DNA of 5,280 bases, from positions 1 through 5,280 of the forward strand of contig JANQMQ010000027.1 in assembly GCA_028279995.1 (NCBI GenBank). Reading direction: 5' to 3'. This DNA is from Candidatus Phaeomarinibacter sp. (GTDB lineage: Bacteria; Pseudomonadota; Alphaproteobacteria; CGMCC-115125). Below, in pieces: positions 1 to 5,280 of the stretch. Under the pieces are notes generated by a model. It did no database searches. It was not told the origin of the DNA and saw only the letters and a program-made list of their open reading frames with translations. A program made the position numbers and the translations under genes. The first letter of the stretch is position 1, and each line of letters begins with the position of its first letter.

Positions 1-67
1 CGGGCTGATAGACGCCGTCATGGACAGCCGCCCGGGCGACCCGGCGGACGAAGCGAAGGCGGCTTAG
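1..67 (+). CDS. clpP: ATP-dependent Clp protease proteolytic subunit ClpP, C-terminal end only
   Basis: This is the 3' end of a gene that begins before the window. The frame from base 2 reads GLIDAVMDSRPGDPADEAKAA and stops at TAG (65-67). GLID.V...RP is the usual ending of ClpP, the serine peptidase whose 14-mer barrel degrades substrates unfolded by ClpX or ClpA. None of the catalytic Ser-His-Asp residues lie in this fragment, so the call rests on the C-terminal motif and on clpX being the next gene, as in most Proteobacteria. The last ten or so residues form a short polar, alanine-rich tail, a part that varies between species. The last codons overlap a possible terminator stem. Confidence 0.85.
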   Translation, partial: GLIDAVMDSRPGDPADEAKAA

Positions 68-89
68 CGCCGTTTTGCTGCCCTTTTTT
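56..89 (+). terminator. possible weak intrinsic terminator of clpP
   Basis: CGGC (60-63) pairs with GCCG (69-72) across the loop TTAGC. The stem can be lengthened by two G-U and two A-T pairs (56-59 with 73-76) and runs into TTTT. A second run of six T lies at 84-89. The structure overlaps the clpP stop codon. The core stem is only 4 bp and part of the T run is used in the extension, so termination may be partial, allowing some clpP-clpX read-through. Confidence 0.3.
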
Positions 90-121
90 GGCCTCGGCCG
101 GCCGTTACCTTTTTGTTCAAC

Positions 122-153
122 ACCTTGACTAAGGTAAATGCGGGTCCACCTTG
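122..153 (+). repeat. small inverted repeat with partial second copy upstream of clpX
   Basis: ACCTT (122-126) and AAGGT (131-135) form a perfect 5-bp inverted repeat around GACT. The heptamer CACCTTG (121-127) recurs exactly at 147-153, 26 bases on, and is followed there by GTCTTAACC, a degenerate version of the same arm. The arrangement resembles a pair of regulator half-site clusters in a promoter region, but it matches no regulator I can name and may be chance. Confidence 0.3.
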
Positions 154-361
154 GTCTTAACCGGGTGTTGATTGCCCTTCGGCTATCGTGGTCGAATGAA
201 AAAGACGGGATTCGCCCGAATCTTCCTGCCTGTTGCCTCCTGTTCATTTTGGCTGGCGTAGCGTTTGCAGGTCCAAGGGGACATCAGGAAGACTGATTTG
301 GGCACAACCAACGCATGGCGCGGAGAATTTCGCCGCCACGCCGATTTCGAGGAACCCTTTT

Positions 362-368
362 GGGGAAG
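362..368 (+). promoter_or_regulatory. ribosome binding site of clpX
   Basis: GGGGAAG lies 5 bases before the ATG at 374. It decides the start in favour of 374 over the in-frame upstream TTG at 233, which has no comparable site. Confidence 0.7.
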
Positions 369-373
369 TTTTT

Positions 374-1648
374 ATGAGCAAAGTCAGCGGCGGCAGCGGC
401 GATTCAAAAAACACTCTCTACTGCTCTTTCTGCGGCAAGAGCCAGCATGAGGTTCGCAAGCTGATTGCCGGGCCAACCGTCTTCATCTGCGACGAGTGTG
501 TTGAGCTCTGCATGGACATCATCCGCGAGGAGAACAAATCCTCGCTGGTCAAATCCCGCGACGGCGTTCCGACACCGCTCGACATCAACGAAGTACTCGA
601 CGAATACGTCATCGGTCAGGCCCACGCCAAACGCGTGTTGGCAGTGGCGGTGCACAACCACTACAAGCGCCTTGGCCACACCTCCAAGAATTCGGAAGTG
701 GAACTGGCCAAGTCCAATATTCTTCTCATCGGCCCGACCGGCTGCGGCAAGACGCTGCTCGCTCAGACCCTTGCCCGCATCCTCGATGTGCCCTTCACCA
801 TGGCAGACGCCACCACGTTGACCGAAGCGGGGTATGTGGGTGAAGACGTTGAGAACATCATTCTCAAGCTGCTGCAGTCCGCTGACTACAATGTGGAACG
901 CGCTCAGCGCGGCATTGTCTATATCGACGAAGTGGACAAGATTTCCCGCAAGTCTGACAACCCGTCGATCACCCGCGATGTATCGGGCGAAGGTGTGCAG
1001 CAGGCCTTGCTGAAGATCATGGAAGGTACGGTCGCCAGCGTGCCGCCCCAGGGTGGCCGCAAACATCCGCAGCAGGAGTTCCTGCAGGTGGATACGACCA
1101 ACATCCTGTTCATCTGCGGTGGTGCGTTTGCCGGTCTTGAAAAGATCATCGGCAGCCGCGGCAAATCCACATCAATCGGCTTCTCGGCACAGGTGGAAGC
1201 GGAAGACGACCGCAAGACGGGCGAGCTTCTGAAGGCTATTGAGCCGGAAGATTTGCTCAAGTTCGGTCTTATCCCGGAGTTTGTCGGTCGTGTACCGGTT
1301 CTGGCCACGCTCGAGGATCTGGACGATGAAGCGCTCATCAAGATCCTGACCGAGCCCAAGAACGCGCTTGTGAAGCAGTATCAGCGTCTCTTCGAGATGG
1401 AAGACACGGCGCTCACTTTCACCGAAGAAGCACTGAAGGCCATCGCCAAGAAGGCAATCGAGCGCAAGACCGGCGCCCGTGGCCTGCGGTCGATCCTCGA
1501 ATCCATCCTGCTCGAAACCATGTTCGAGTTGCCGGGTCTTGATGGCGTGGAAGAAGTGGTGATTTCCGGTGACGTGGTCGAAGGCCGCGCCCAGCCGCTC
1601 TACATCTACGCAGAGCGTAAGGCTGAAGAAGCCGACGCCAGCGCTTGA
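374..1648 (+). CDS. clpX: ATP-dependent Clp protease ATP-binding subunit ClpX
   Basis: ClpX is a hexameric AAA+ unfoldase in the cytoplasm. It recognises degradation tags and adaptor-bound substrates and threads them into ClpP. The 424-residue product matches the family length and all key parts are present: a zinc-binding domain with Cys17, Cys20, Cys39 and Cys42; Walker A GPTGCGKT (120-127); pore-1 loop GYVG (153-156); Walker [12 protein letters not shown] (180-190, Asp185-Glu186); the RKH pore loop (229-231); the ClpP-docking loop IGF (268-270); the arginine finger in PEFVGR (Arg306); and sensor-2 GARGLRS (367-373, Arg369). The start is set by the ribosome site at 362-368 and by homology to MSK-type N-termini. 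The last dozen residues are an Ala/Glu-rich tail. In Caulobacter, ClpXP degrades cell-cycle regulators such as CtrA, and a similar role is possible here. No truncation or frameshift is seen. Confidence 0.98.
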   Translation: MSKVSGGSGDSKNTLYCSFCGKSQHEVRKLIAGPTVFICDECVELCMDIIREENKSSLVKSRDGVPTPLDINEVLDEYVIGQAHAKRVLAVAVHNHYKRLGHTSKNSEVELAKSNILLIGPTGCGKTLLAQTLARILDVPFTMADATTLTEAGYVGEDVENIILKLLQSADYNVERAQRGIVYIDEVDKISRKSDNPSITRDVSGEGVQQALLKIMEGTVASVPPQGGRKHPQQEFLQVDTTNILFICGGAFAGLEKIIGSRGKSTSIGFSAQVEAEDDRKTGELLKAIEPEDLLKFGLIPEFVGRVPVLATLEDLDDEALIKILTEPKNALVKQYQRLFEMEDTALTFTEEALKAIAKKAIERKTGARGLRSILESILLETMFELPGLDGVEEVVISGDVVEGRAQPLYIYAERKAEEADASA

Positions 1649-1670
1649 AGCTTGCCGTGGGCGCCTGACG

Positions 1671-1698
1671 GGCCGCATGTTGCAATCAACATCTGGCC
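1671..1698 (+). other. hairpin 22 bases after the clpX stop codon
   Basis: ATGTTG (1677-1682) and CAACAT (1687-1692) form a perfect 6-bp stem with a CAAT loop. After a 2x2 internal loop it is flanked by GGCC (1671-1674) pairing with GGCC (1695-1698). No T run follows, so it is not a standard intrinsic terminator. It could protect the 3' end of clpX mRNA or assist factor-dependent termination. Confidence 0.5.
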
Positions 1699-1727
1699 TT
1701 GAAGCCCGGCGCCCGCGCACCAAATAT
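1698..1727 (+). promoter_or_regulatory. candidate heat-shock (sigma-32 type) promoter of lon
   Basis: CTTGAA (1698-1703) resembles the -35 of RpoH promoters. Fourteen bases later CACCAAAT (1718-1725) resembles the CCCCATNT -10, with four of the five conserved C/A/T positions easiest to score agreeing. Read against the alphaproteobacterial form CTTG-N17/18-CYTATNT the match is poorer. lon is a classic RpoH-regulated gene, which supports the idea. The predicted start near 1733 would give a leader of about 145 bases. The -10 lies inside a hairpin (1713-1742). No good housekeeping promoter was seen closer to lon. Confidence 0.3.
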
Positions 1728-1742
1728 TGTGGTGAAGCGCGG
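1713..1742 (+). other. ten-bp interrupted palindrome between clpX and lon
   Basis: CCGCG CACCA (1713-1722) pairs with TGGTG (1730-1734) and, after a 3-base AAG bulge, CGCGG (1738-1742). The 7-base loop AATATTG is itself nearly palindromic. An alternative pairing is CGCACC (1716-1721) with GGTGCG (1741-1746). No T run follows, so it is not an intrinsic terminator. It could be a protein-binding operator over the candidate lon promoter or an RNA switch in a clpX-lon read-through transcript. No known family is assigned. Confidence 0.45.
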
Positions 1743-1865
1743 TGCGTCCTGCACGGCCGCTGCTCCCCAAAACGGTTGAAATCTGGGCTTTTGGCATCGG
1801 CGCCTCTCATGCCGCATGTCTGCATAAAGCCCGCAAGGACGCCTAAGCTAGGGTCCTGCAGACAA

Positions 1866-1872
1866 AAGGTGA
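1866..1872 (+). promoter_or_regulatory. ribosome binding site of lon
   Basis: AAGGTGA, a strong match to the anti-Shine-Dalgarno complement, stands 6 bases before the ATG at 1879. Confidence 0.85.
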
Positions 1873-1878
1873 CTTTGT

Positions 1879-4341
1879 ATGACTGAGAGCACCGAAACAC
1901 CCAAAGCCAGGGGTTCGACGGGTCTGGTGACCCCACGGCCGGAGGGCCTTCCGGTCCTGCCGCTGCGCGACATTGTGGTGTTCCCCCACATGGTGGTGCC
2001 GCTTTTCGTGGGCCGTCCCAAATCCGTCCGCGCTCTTGAAGACGTGATGGCGGAAGACAAGCAGATTTTGCTGCTCACCCAGAAAGACGCATCAGACGAT
2101 GATCCGTCTACGGATGATATGTACGAGATCGGCGCGGTCGCGACTGTGCTTCAGCTGCTCAAGCTGCCGGACGGGACCGTAAAGGTACTGGTCGAGGGCG
2201 TGCGCCGCGCCAAGGTGAGCGAATGGGTGCCGAATGACAATTTCTTCCAGGCGAAAATGGAAGTCCTAGAAGATGATGAGAGCGGTGAAGCCGAGATTTC
2301 AGCTCTCAAGCGCTCCGTTACCGGACACTTCGAAGAATATGTGAAGCTGAACAAGAAGGTGCCGCCGGAAGTGGTGGTGTCGGTTGGTCAGATTGCCGAC
2401 CCGTCCAAGCTCGCTGACACTGTGTCTTCCCACCTCAACATCCGCATTTCCGAAAAGCAGGAACTGCTGGAACTGGTCTCTGTGCGCGAACGCCTGGAGC
2501 ACATCTATGGCTTCATGGAAGGTGAGATCAGCGTCCTTCAGGTTGAGAAGGAAATTCGCAAGCGCGTCAAAACCCAGATGGAGAAGACGCAGCGCGAGTA
2601 CTATCTCAACGAGCAGATGAAGGCGATCCAGAAGGAACTGGGCGAAGGCGAAGACGGCAAGGACGACATTGCCGAACTCGAAGAGCGCATCGAGAAAACC
2701 AAGTTCTCGAAGGAAGCCAAGGAAAAGGCCAATGCCGAGCTGAAGAAGCTCAAGCAGATGAGCCCGATGTCAGCCGAGTCCACGGTGGTGCGTAACTACC
2801 TCGACTGGATGCTGTCCATCCCCTGGGGCAAGAAGGGCCGCGTCAAGAAGGACCTGAATGCCGCCGAGAAGATCCTCAACGACGATCACTATGGTCTTGA
2901 GAAGGTCAAGGAACGCATCCTTGAGTATCTCGCTGTCCAGCAGCGTGCGAACAAGCTGCGCGGACCGATCCTGTGCCTCGTTGGCCCTCCCGGTGTCGGC
3001 AAGACGTCGCTTGGCAAGTCGATCGCCAAGGCAACGGGTCGTGACTTCGTGCGCATGTCGCTGGGCGGCGTGCGGGATGAAGCCGAAATCCGCGGTCACC
3101 GCCGGACATATATTGGTTCCATGCCGGGCAAGATCATCCAGTCGATGAAGAAGGCGAAGAACGTCAACCCGCTCTTCCTTCTGGACGAGATCGACAAGAT
3201 GGGCCAGGACTTCCGCGGTGATCCCGCGTCGGCCCTCCTTGAAGTGCTCGATCCGGAACAGAACTCATCCTTCGCAGACCACTACATGGAAGTGGACTAC
3301 GACCTGTCGAATGTGATGTTCGTGACAACGGCCAACACCCTCAACATGCCGCAGCCGCTGATGGACCGGATGGAGATCATCCGCATCGCCGGTTACACGG
3401 AAGATGAGAAGGTGGAAATTGCCCGCCGTCACCTGATCGATCGCCAGGTCAAGTCTCACGGTCTCAAGAAGGGCGAGTGGGAAATCAATGACGACGGTCT
3501 TCGGACCTTGATCCGCCGCTACACCCGCGAAGCGGGTGTGCGTAATCTTGAGCGTGAACTCGCGGGCTTGGCTCGCAAGGCGGTCAAGACGATCCTCACC
3601 AGCGATGTTGAGAAGGTGGTCATCACCGACGACAACATCGAGGAATATGCCGGCGTGCCGAAGTTCCGCTTCGGAGTGGGCGAGGAAGAGGACCAGGTTG
3701 GTGCGGTCACCGGTCTGGCCTGGACGGAAGTTGGCGGTGAGTTGCTGACCATTGAAGGCGTCATGGTGCCGGGCAACGGCAAGATGACGACGACAGGCAA
3801 GCTCGGTGATGTGATGAAGGAATCCATCGGTGCGGCGTCTTCCTATGTGAAGTCGCGCTCTGTGGAACTCGGCATCCGCCCGACATTCTTCCAGCGCAAG
3901 GACATACACGTCCACGTGCCGGAAGGGGCAACGCCAAAGGATGGCCCGTCAGCCGGCATTGGCATGGCGACAACCATCATCTCGCTGATGACGGGCATTC
4001 CGGTCCGCAAGGATATCGCGATGACAGGCGAAGTCACGTTGCGTGGTCGCGTGCTGCCCATCGGTGGATTGAAGGAAAAGTTGCTGGCAGCCCTTCGTGG
4101 CGGCATCAAGAAGGTGCTGATACCCGAGGAGAACGCAAAGGACTTGCCGGAGATTCCCGATAACGTGAAGAACGAGATCGAGATCGTTCCGGTGTCCAGC
4201 ATGGACGAAGTCGTGAAGCACGCTCTCGTTGAGCCGGTGACACCGCTGGACCCGGAAACAACAGAGCTTGAAGAGCAGGCGCTGGCCAATCTGGCTCAGG
4301 GCGCAGGCGCAACCGGTGAGGGTGCAATCCGCGCCCACTAG
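1879..4341 (+). CDS. lon: ATP-dependent protease Lon (La), LonA type
   Basis: Lon is a cytoplasmic homohexamer combining an AAA+ unfoldase and a Ser-Lys peptidase in one chain. It removes misfolded proteins and short-lived regulators. The product has 820 residues (E. coli Lon: 784), colinear with a 12-residue longer N-terminus and a longer Glu/Ala/Gly-rich C-terminal tail. In order: N-terminal substrate-binding domain from about residue 24 ([20 protein letters not shown]); a charged helical, coiled-coil-like segment around 215-290; Walker A GPPGVGKT (369-376, Lys375); pore-loop tyrosine in YIGSMPG (Tyr411); Walker B FLLDEID (Asp436-Glu437); and the S16 peptidase domain with catalytic Ser691 in KDGPSAG and Lys734 in GGLKEK, 43 residues apart as in E. 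coli (S679/K722). The start is fixed by the ribosome site at 1866-1872. The frame is intact. The gene lies 230 bases after clpX and is closed by a strong terminator, so it is probably its own transcription unit, plausibly heat-inducible. Confidence 0.99.
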   Translation: MTESTETPKARGSTGLVTPRPEGLPVLPLRDIVVFPHMVVPLFVGRPKSVRALEDVMAEDKQILLLTQKDASDDDPSTDDMYEIGAVATVLQLLKLPDGTVKVLVEGVRRAKVSEWVPNDNFFQAKMEVLEDDESGEAEISALKRSVTGHFEEYVKLNKKVPPEVVVSVGQIADPSKLADTVSSHLNIRISEKQELLELVSVRERLEHIYGFMEGEISVLQVEKEIRKRVKTQMEKTQREYYLNEQMKAIQKELGEGEDGKDDIAELEERIEKTKFSKEAKEKANAELKKLKQMSPMSAESTVVRNYLDWMLSIPWGKKGRVKKDLNAAEKILNDDHYGLEKVKERILEYLAVQQRANKLRGPILCLVGPPGVGKTSLGKSIAKATGRDFVRMSLGGVRDEAEIRGHRRTYIGSMPGKIIQSMKKAKNVNPLFLLDEIDKMGQDFRGDPASALLEVLDPEQNSSFADHYMEVDYDLSNVMFVTTANTLNMPQPLMDRMEIIRIAGYTEDEKVEIARRHLIDRQVKSHGLKKGEWEINDDGLRTLIRRYTREAGVRNLERELAGLARKAVKTILTSDVEKVVITDDNIEEYAGVPKFRFGVGEEEDQVGAVTGLAWTEVGGELLTIEGVMVPGNGKMTTTGKLGDVMKESIGAASSYVKSRSVELGIRPTFFQRKDIHVHVPEGATPKDGPSAGIGMATTIISLMTGIPVRKDIAMTGEVTLRGRVLPIGGLKEKLLAALRGGIKKVLIPEENAKDLPEIPDNVKNEIEIVPVSSMDEVVKHALVEPVTPLDPETTELEEQALANLAQGAGATGEGAIRAH

Positions 4342-4343
4342 AA

Positions 4344-4368
4344 GAATCGGCTGCGTGTCAGCCGATTC
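4344..4368 (+). other. perfect 9-bp hairpin just after lon
   Basis: GAATCGGCT (4344-4352) and AGCCGATTC (4360-4368) form a perfect 9-bp stem around a 7-base loop, 2 bases after the lon stop. It is followed by GAAAACC instead of a T run, so alone it is not an intrinsic terminator. It may act with the next hairpin or block 3' exonucleases from lon mRNA. Confidence 0.6.
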
Positions 4369-4378
4369 GAAAACCATT

Positions 4379-4416
4379 AGAGCGGCGGGGTTTTGGGCCT
4401 CGCCGCTCTTTTATTT
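4379..4416 (+). terminator. strong intrinsic terminator of lon
   Basis: AGAGCGGCG (4379-4387) pairs perfectly with CGCCGCTCT (4401-4409). One G-U and two G-C pairs extend the stem inward to 12 bp around the loop TTTTGGG. TTTTATTT follows. This is a textbook rho-independent terminator, 38 bases after the lon stop codon. Confidence 0.92.
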
Positions 4417-4431
4417 GTAGTCATCCGGCAC

Positions 4432-4451
4432 GCACCGAAAGGTGCTTTTCT
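4432..4451 (+). terminator. short GAAA-tetraloop hairpin with T run
   Basis: GCACC (4432-4436) and GGTGC (4441-4445) enclose a GAAA loop, a very stable GNRA tetraloop, followed by TTTTCT. The stem is only 5 bp, so it is probably a back-up terminator behind the main lon terminator. Confidence 0.5.
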
Positions 4452-4482
4452 ATCAATGGGTTAGCCGCTCAGGCGTCTATCA

Positions 4483-4570
4483 AATCCAAAAACCTTTTAA
4501 AAACATGAGGTTAATGGGATTCGCGACGGTTTTGACACCCTGTCGCATGGTGCGCCGCACCATATTTTTT
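4483..4570 (+). ncRNA. candidate structured small RNA or hup-leader attenuator
   Basis: Three consecutive stem-loops end in a T run. Stem A: AATCC (4483-4487) pairs with GGATT (4517-4521) and, inside it, AACCT (4491-4495) with AGGTT (4508-4512). Stem B: GCGACGGT (4523-4530) pairs with ACC (4537-4539) and GTCGC (4542-4546) across a 2-base bulge. Stem C: ATGGTGC (4547-4553) and GCACCAT (4557-4563) form a 7-bp stem, then A and six T. Stems B and C abut directly. There is no start codon with a sensible reading frame. The 5' end is unknown, since I found no convincing promoter upstream. It could be a free small RNA, a premature terminator in a long hup leader, or a further stop for lon read-through. 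No known RNA family is recognised. Confidence 0.35.
4547..4570 (+). terminator. intrinsic terminator upstream of hup
   Basis: A perfect 7-bp stem ATGGTGC/GCACCAT with a 3-base loop GCC is followed by ATTTTTT. It sits about 100 bases before hup and about 206 bases after lon, already behind the main lon terminator, so it must serve something transcribed in between or act as a final barrier before the hup promoter. Confidence 0.7.
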
Positions 4571-4593
4571 GCCGGATTTCTGCGGAAAAAGCC

Positions 4594-4621
4594 TTGGTAG
4601 GCACTTTGGCGCGGGTCTAAC
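4594..4621 (+). promoter_or_regulatory. candidate housekeeping promoter of hup
   Basis: TTGGTA (4594-4599) and TCTAAC (4616-4621), 16 bases apart, each match the sigma-70 consensus at four of six positions. Transcription would start near 4628 and give a leader of about 40 bases. The site lies just after the terminator at 4547-4570, which would isolate hup from upstream transcription. Confidence 0.4.
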
Positions 4622-4668
4622 CTCAAAGTCTGAACCGCACCACATTCATTAGAGATGGGGCATCCAAA

Positions 4669-4944
4669 GTGAATAAGAACGATCTGATTGCAGAAGTGGC
4701 CGAGCAGACCGGCCTGTCTAAAACCGACGCGACAACAGCCGTTGAGAGTGTTTTCGACCAAGTCACCAAAACGCTTCAGGGTGGTGACGAAGTCCGGATC
4801 GTCGGATTCGGTACCTTCAGCGTGTCGCAGCGTGCCGCCAGTGAAGGACGCAATCCGCGCACTGGGGAGAAAATCCAGATTCCCGCCTCCAAGCAGCCGA
4901 AGTTCAAGGCTGGCAAGGGCCTCAAGGACGCTGTGAACGGCTAG
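4669..4944 (+). CDS. hup: DNA-binding protein HU (HupB-like)
   Basis: HU is a small nucleoid protein that binds and bends DNA as a dimer without strong sequence preference. The 91-residue product has the full family length. The helical dimer body is MNKNDLIAEVAEQTGLSKTDA onward. The HU/IHF signature follows around 46-65 (GFGTFSV...GRNPRTG), with the DNA-intercalating Pro63 in the RNP tip of the beta arm. The C-terminal helix is FKAGKGLKDAV. RNP fits HU, and no IHF-specific feature is seen. The start is GTG: no in-frame ATG fits, the N-terminus MNKNDLI is standard for HU, and GGGG (4657-4660) stands 8 bases upstream as a modest ribosome site. The gene follows lon, as in many Proteobacteria, and in E. 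coli HU is degraded by Lon. It has its own candidate promoter and a long terminator at 5003-5048. Confidence 0.97.
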   Translation: MNKNDLIAEVAEQTGLSKTDATTAVESVFDQVTKTLQGGDEVRIVGFGTFSVSQRAASEGRNPRTGEKIQIPASKQPKFKAGKGLKDAVNG

Positions 4945-5002
4945 AACACCCAGGCGCCGGATGATGCGGCGCAGCGGTATCGGGTTTCGAACGCCTACCA
5001 GG

Positions 5003-5048
5003 ACGGCATGGGCGCCCTCAAAAAGGGTTGCCCTGCCGTTTTGTATTT
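5003..5048 (+). terminator. long intrinsic terminator of hup
   Basis: A tall hairpin is built of ACGGCA (5003-5008)/TGCCGT (5034-5039), GGGC (5010-5013)/GCCC (5030-5033) and CCCT (5015-5018)/AGGG (5024-5027), with one- or two-base interruptions and an A-rich loop. It runs into TTTTGTATTT. It begins 58 bases after the hup stop and separates hup from the tRNA gene. Confidence 0.88.
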
Positions 5049-5150
5049 CAGCTCTGCCAAGGCAGGCATCCAAGGCAATGATTTTCGCGTTTCTGAAGGC
5101 CAAGCCCCTTGGCGAATGCGCCCGGGTGGCGTATGACCTGCCTCCGCGCC

Positions 5151-5178
5151 TTTCAGTCATCGGCGCGCGGCGTATATC
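5151..5178 (+). promoter_or_regulatory. weak promoter candidate of tRNA-Val
   Basis: TATATC (5173-5178) is a fair -10 about ten bases before the tRNA 5' end. A poor -35, TTTCAG (5151-5156), lies 16 bases upstream. The strong hup terminator implies the tRNA needs its own promoter, which is the main reason to propose this one. Confidence 0.3.
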
Positions 5179-5187
5179 ACGCTTTAT

Positions 5188-5263
5188 GGGCGGTTAGCTC
5201 AGCTGGAAGAGCATCTCGTTTACACCGAGAGGGTCGGCGGTTCGAGCCCGTCACCGCCCACCA
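5188..5263 (+). tRNA. tRNA-Val, anticodon UAC
   Basis: All arms fold. The acceptor GGGCGGT (5188-5194) pairs with ACCGCCC (5253-5259). The D stem is GCTC (5197-5200)/GAGC (5209-5212). The anticodon stem TCTCG (5214-5218)/CGAGA (5226-5230) encloses the loop TTTACAC, with anticodon TAC at 5221-5223, reading valine GUN codons. The variable region is GGGTC. The T stem GGCGG (5236-5240)/CCGTC (5248-5252) has one G-U pair and the loop TTCGAGC. The discriminator is A5260 and CCA (5261-5263) is encoded. There are no mispairs in the acceptor and no sign of a pseudogene or of an inserted element at its 3' end within the 17 bases visible. Confidence 0.98.
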
Positions 5264-5280
5264 TTTATCCCGAACACACC

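Larger units (their letters stand above)
68..373 (+). other. clpP-clpX intergenic region and clpX leader
   Basis: These 306 bases hold no convincing gene. Visible elements are a perfect 10-bp palindrome CGGCCGGCCG (95-104), the inverted repeat ACCTT-GACT-AAGGT (122-135), a second CACCTTG at 147-153, and the nested palindrome GATTCG-CC-CGAATC (209-222). The frame of clpX is open back to a TTG at 233, but translation from there would add 47 residues absent from ClpX proteins. I could not find a clean -35/-10 pair. TTGACT (125-130) has no -10 at a normal distance. The length of the gap suggests clpX has its own promoter here. Confidence 0.6.

Noticed and set aside
233..373. In-frame TTG extension of clpX by 47 residues
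   Set aside because: The extra residues resemble no ClpX N-terminus, and a good ribosome site directly precedes the ATG at 374, which gives the normal family length.
404..1066. Long open frame on the minus strand inside clpX (220 codons)
   Set aside because: It is antisense to clpX with composition explained by the codon bias of the sense gene. The product shows no recognisable domain.
1569..1886. Plus-strand 105-codon frame across the clpX end and the clpX-lon spacer
   Set aside because: It begins inside clpX in a different frame, is arginine/serine-rich as expected of an out-of-frame read, and overlaps the ribosome site and first codons of lon.
1172..1936. Minus-strand open frame of 254 codons spanning the clpX end, the spacer and the lon start
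   Set aside because: It overlaps both real genes and the promoter region of lon, its product is low-complexity and unrecognised, and no ribosome site was noticed.
4497..4514. TTAA...TTAA as a CtrA binding site
   Set aside because: The two TTAA boxes are separated by 10 bases, whereas CtrA sites need 7.
4532..4566. TTGACA (4532-4537) with CATATT (4561-4566) as a promoter
   Set aside because: The spacing is 23 bases, too long for a sigma-70 promoter, and both parts are used by the stem-loops of the structured element.
4480..5160. Minus-strand open frame of 226 codons covering hup and both of its spacers
   Set aside because: It runs through hup and through the hairpins of two terminators. The product is unrecognised, so it is best seen as a chance open frame in GC-rich DNA.
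5188..5280. tRNA-Val as an integration site for a mobile element
   Set aside because: Only 17 bases after the tRNA are visible, with no integrase and no repeated 3' tRNA end in the window.

Overview
The window carries a conserved proteolysis and nucleoid block in the order clpP (last codons only), clpX, lon, hup (HU), tRNA-Val(UAC), all on the + strand. Protein character points to an alphaproteobacterium: the ClpX and Lon sequences, an HU starting MNKNDLIAEVAEQTGLSK, moderately high GC and strong use of C/G-ending codons. The clpP-clpX-lon-hup order is shared with many Proteobacteria, E. coli included. From memory, a tRNA-Val after hup is also seen in alphaproteobacteria. The order and family cannot be fixed from the sequence alone. 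There is no sign of a mobile element, CRISPR array, phage gene or foreign-composition island.

Layout. 1-67: C-terminus of ClpP. 68-373: 306 bases with no convincing gene, holding a possible clpP terminator, a small inverted repeat with a partial second copy, and the clpX leader and ribosome binding site. 374-1648: intact clpX. 1649-1878: intergenic, with two sizeable hairpins and a sigma-32-like promoter candidate ahead of lon. 1879-4341: intact lon. 4342-4668: 327 bases containing a chain of hairpins: a 9-bp stem, a textbook intrinsic terminator, a short GAAA-loop hairpin with a T run, and then a compact structured element that itself ends in an intrinsic terminator. A probable hup promoter follows. 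4669-4944: hup with a GTG start. 4945-5187: a long intrinsic terminator for hup and a weak promoter candidate for the tRNA. 5188-5263: tRNA-Val with encoded CCA. 5264-5280: nothing assignable.

The genes fit together. ClpX unfolds tagged or adaptor-delivered substrates and feeds them to the ClpP peptidase encoded just upstream. Lon is a self-contained AAA+ protease for misfolded and regulatory proteins. HU is the abundant nucleoid protein, and in E. coli HU is a known Lon substrate. Each gene appears to have its own signals: long leaders before clpX and lon, and strong terminators after lon and after hup. The cluster therefore looks like separately controlled units in conserved order, not one tight operon.

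I see no new multi-gene system. The most interesting unexplained signal is the structured, terminator-ended element at about 4483-4570 between lon and hup, a candidate small RNA or attenuator. Next are the paired hairpins and promoter-like motif between clpX and lon.
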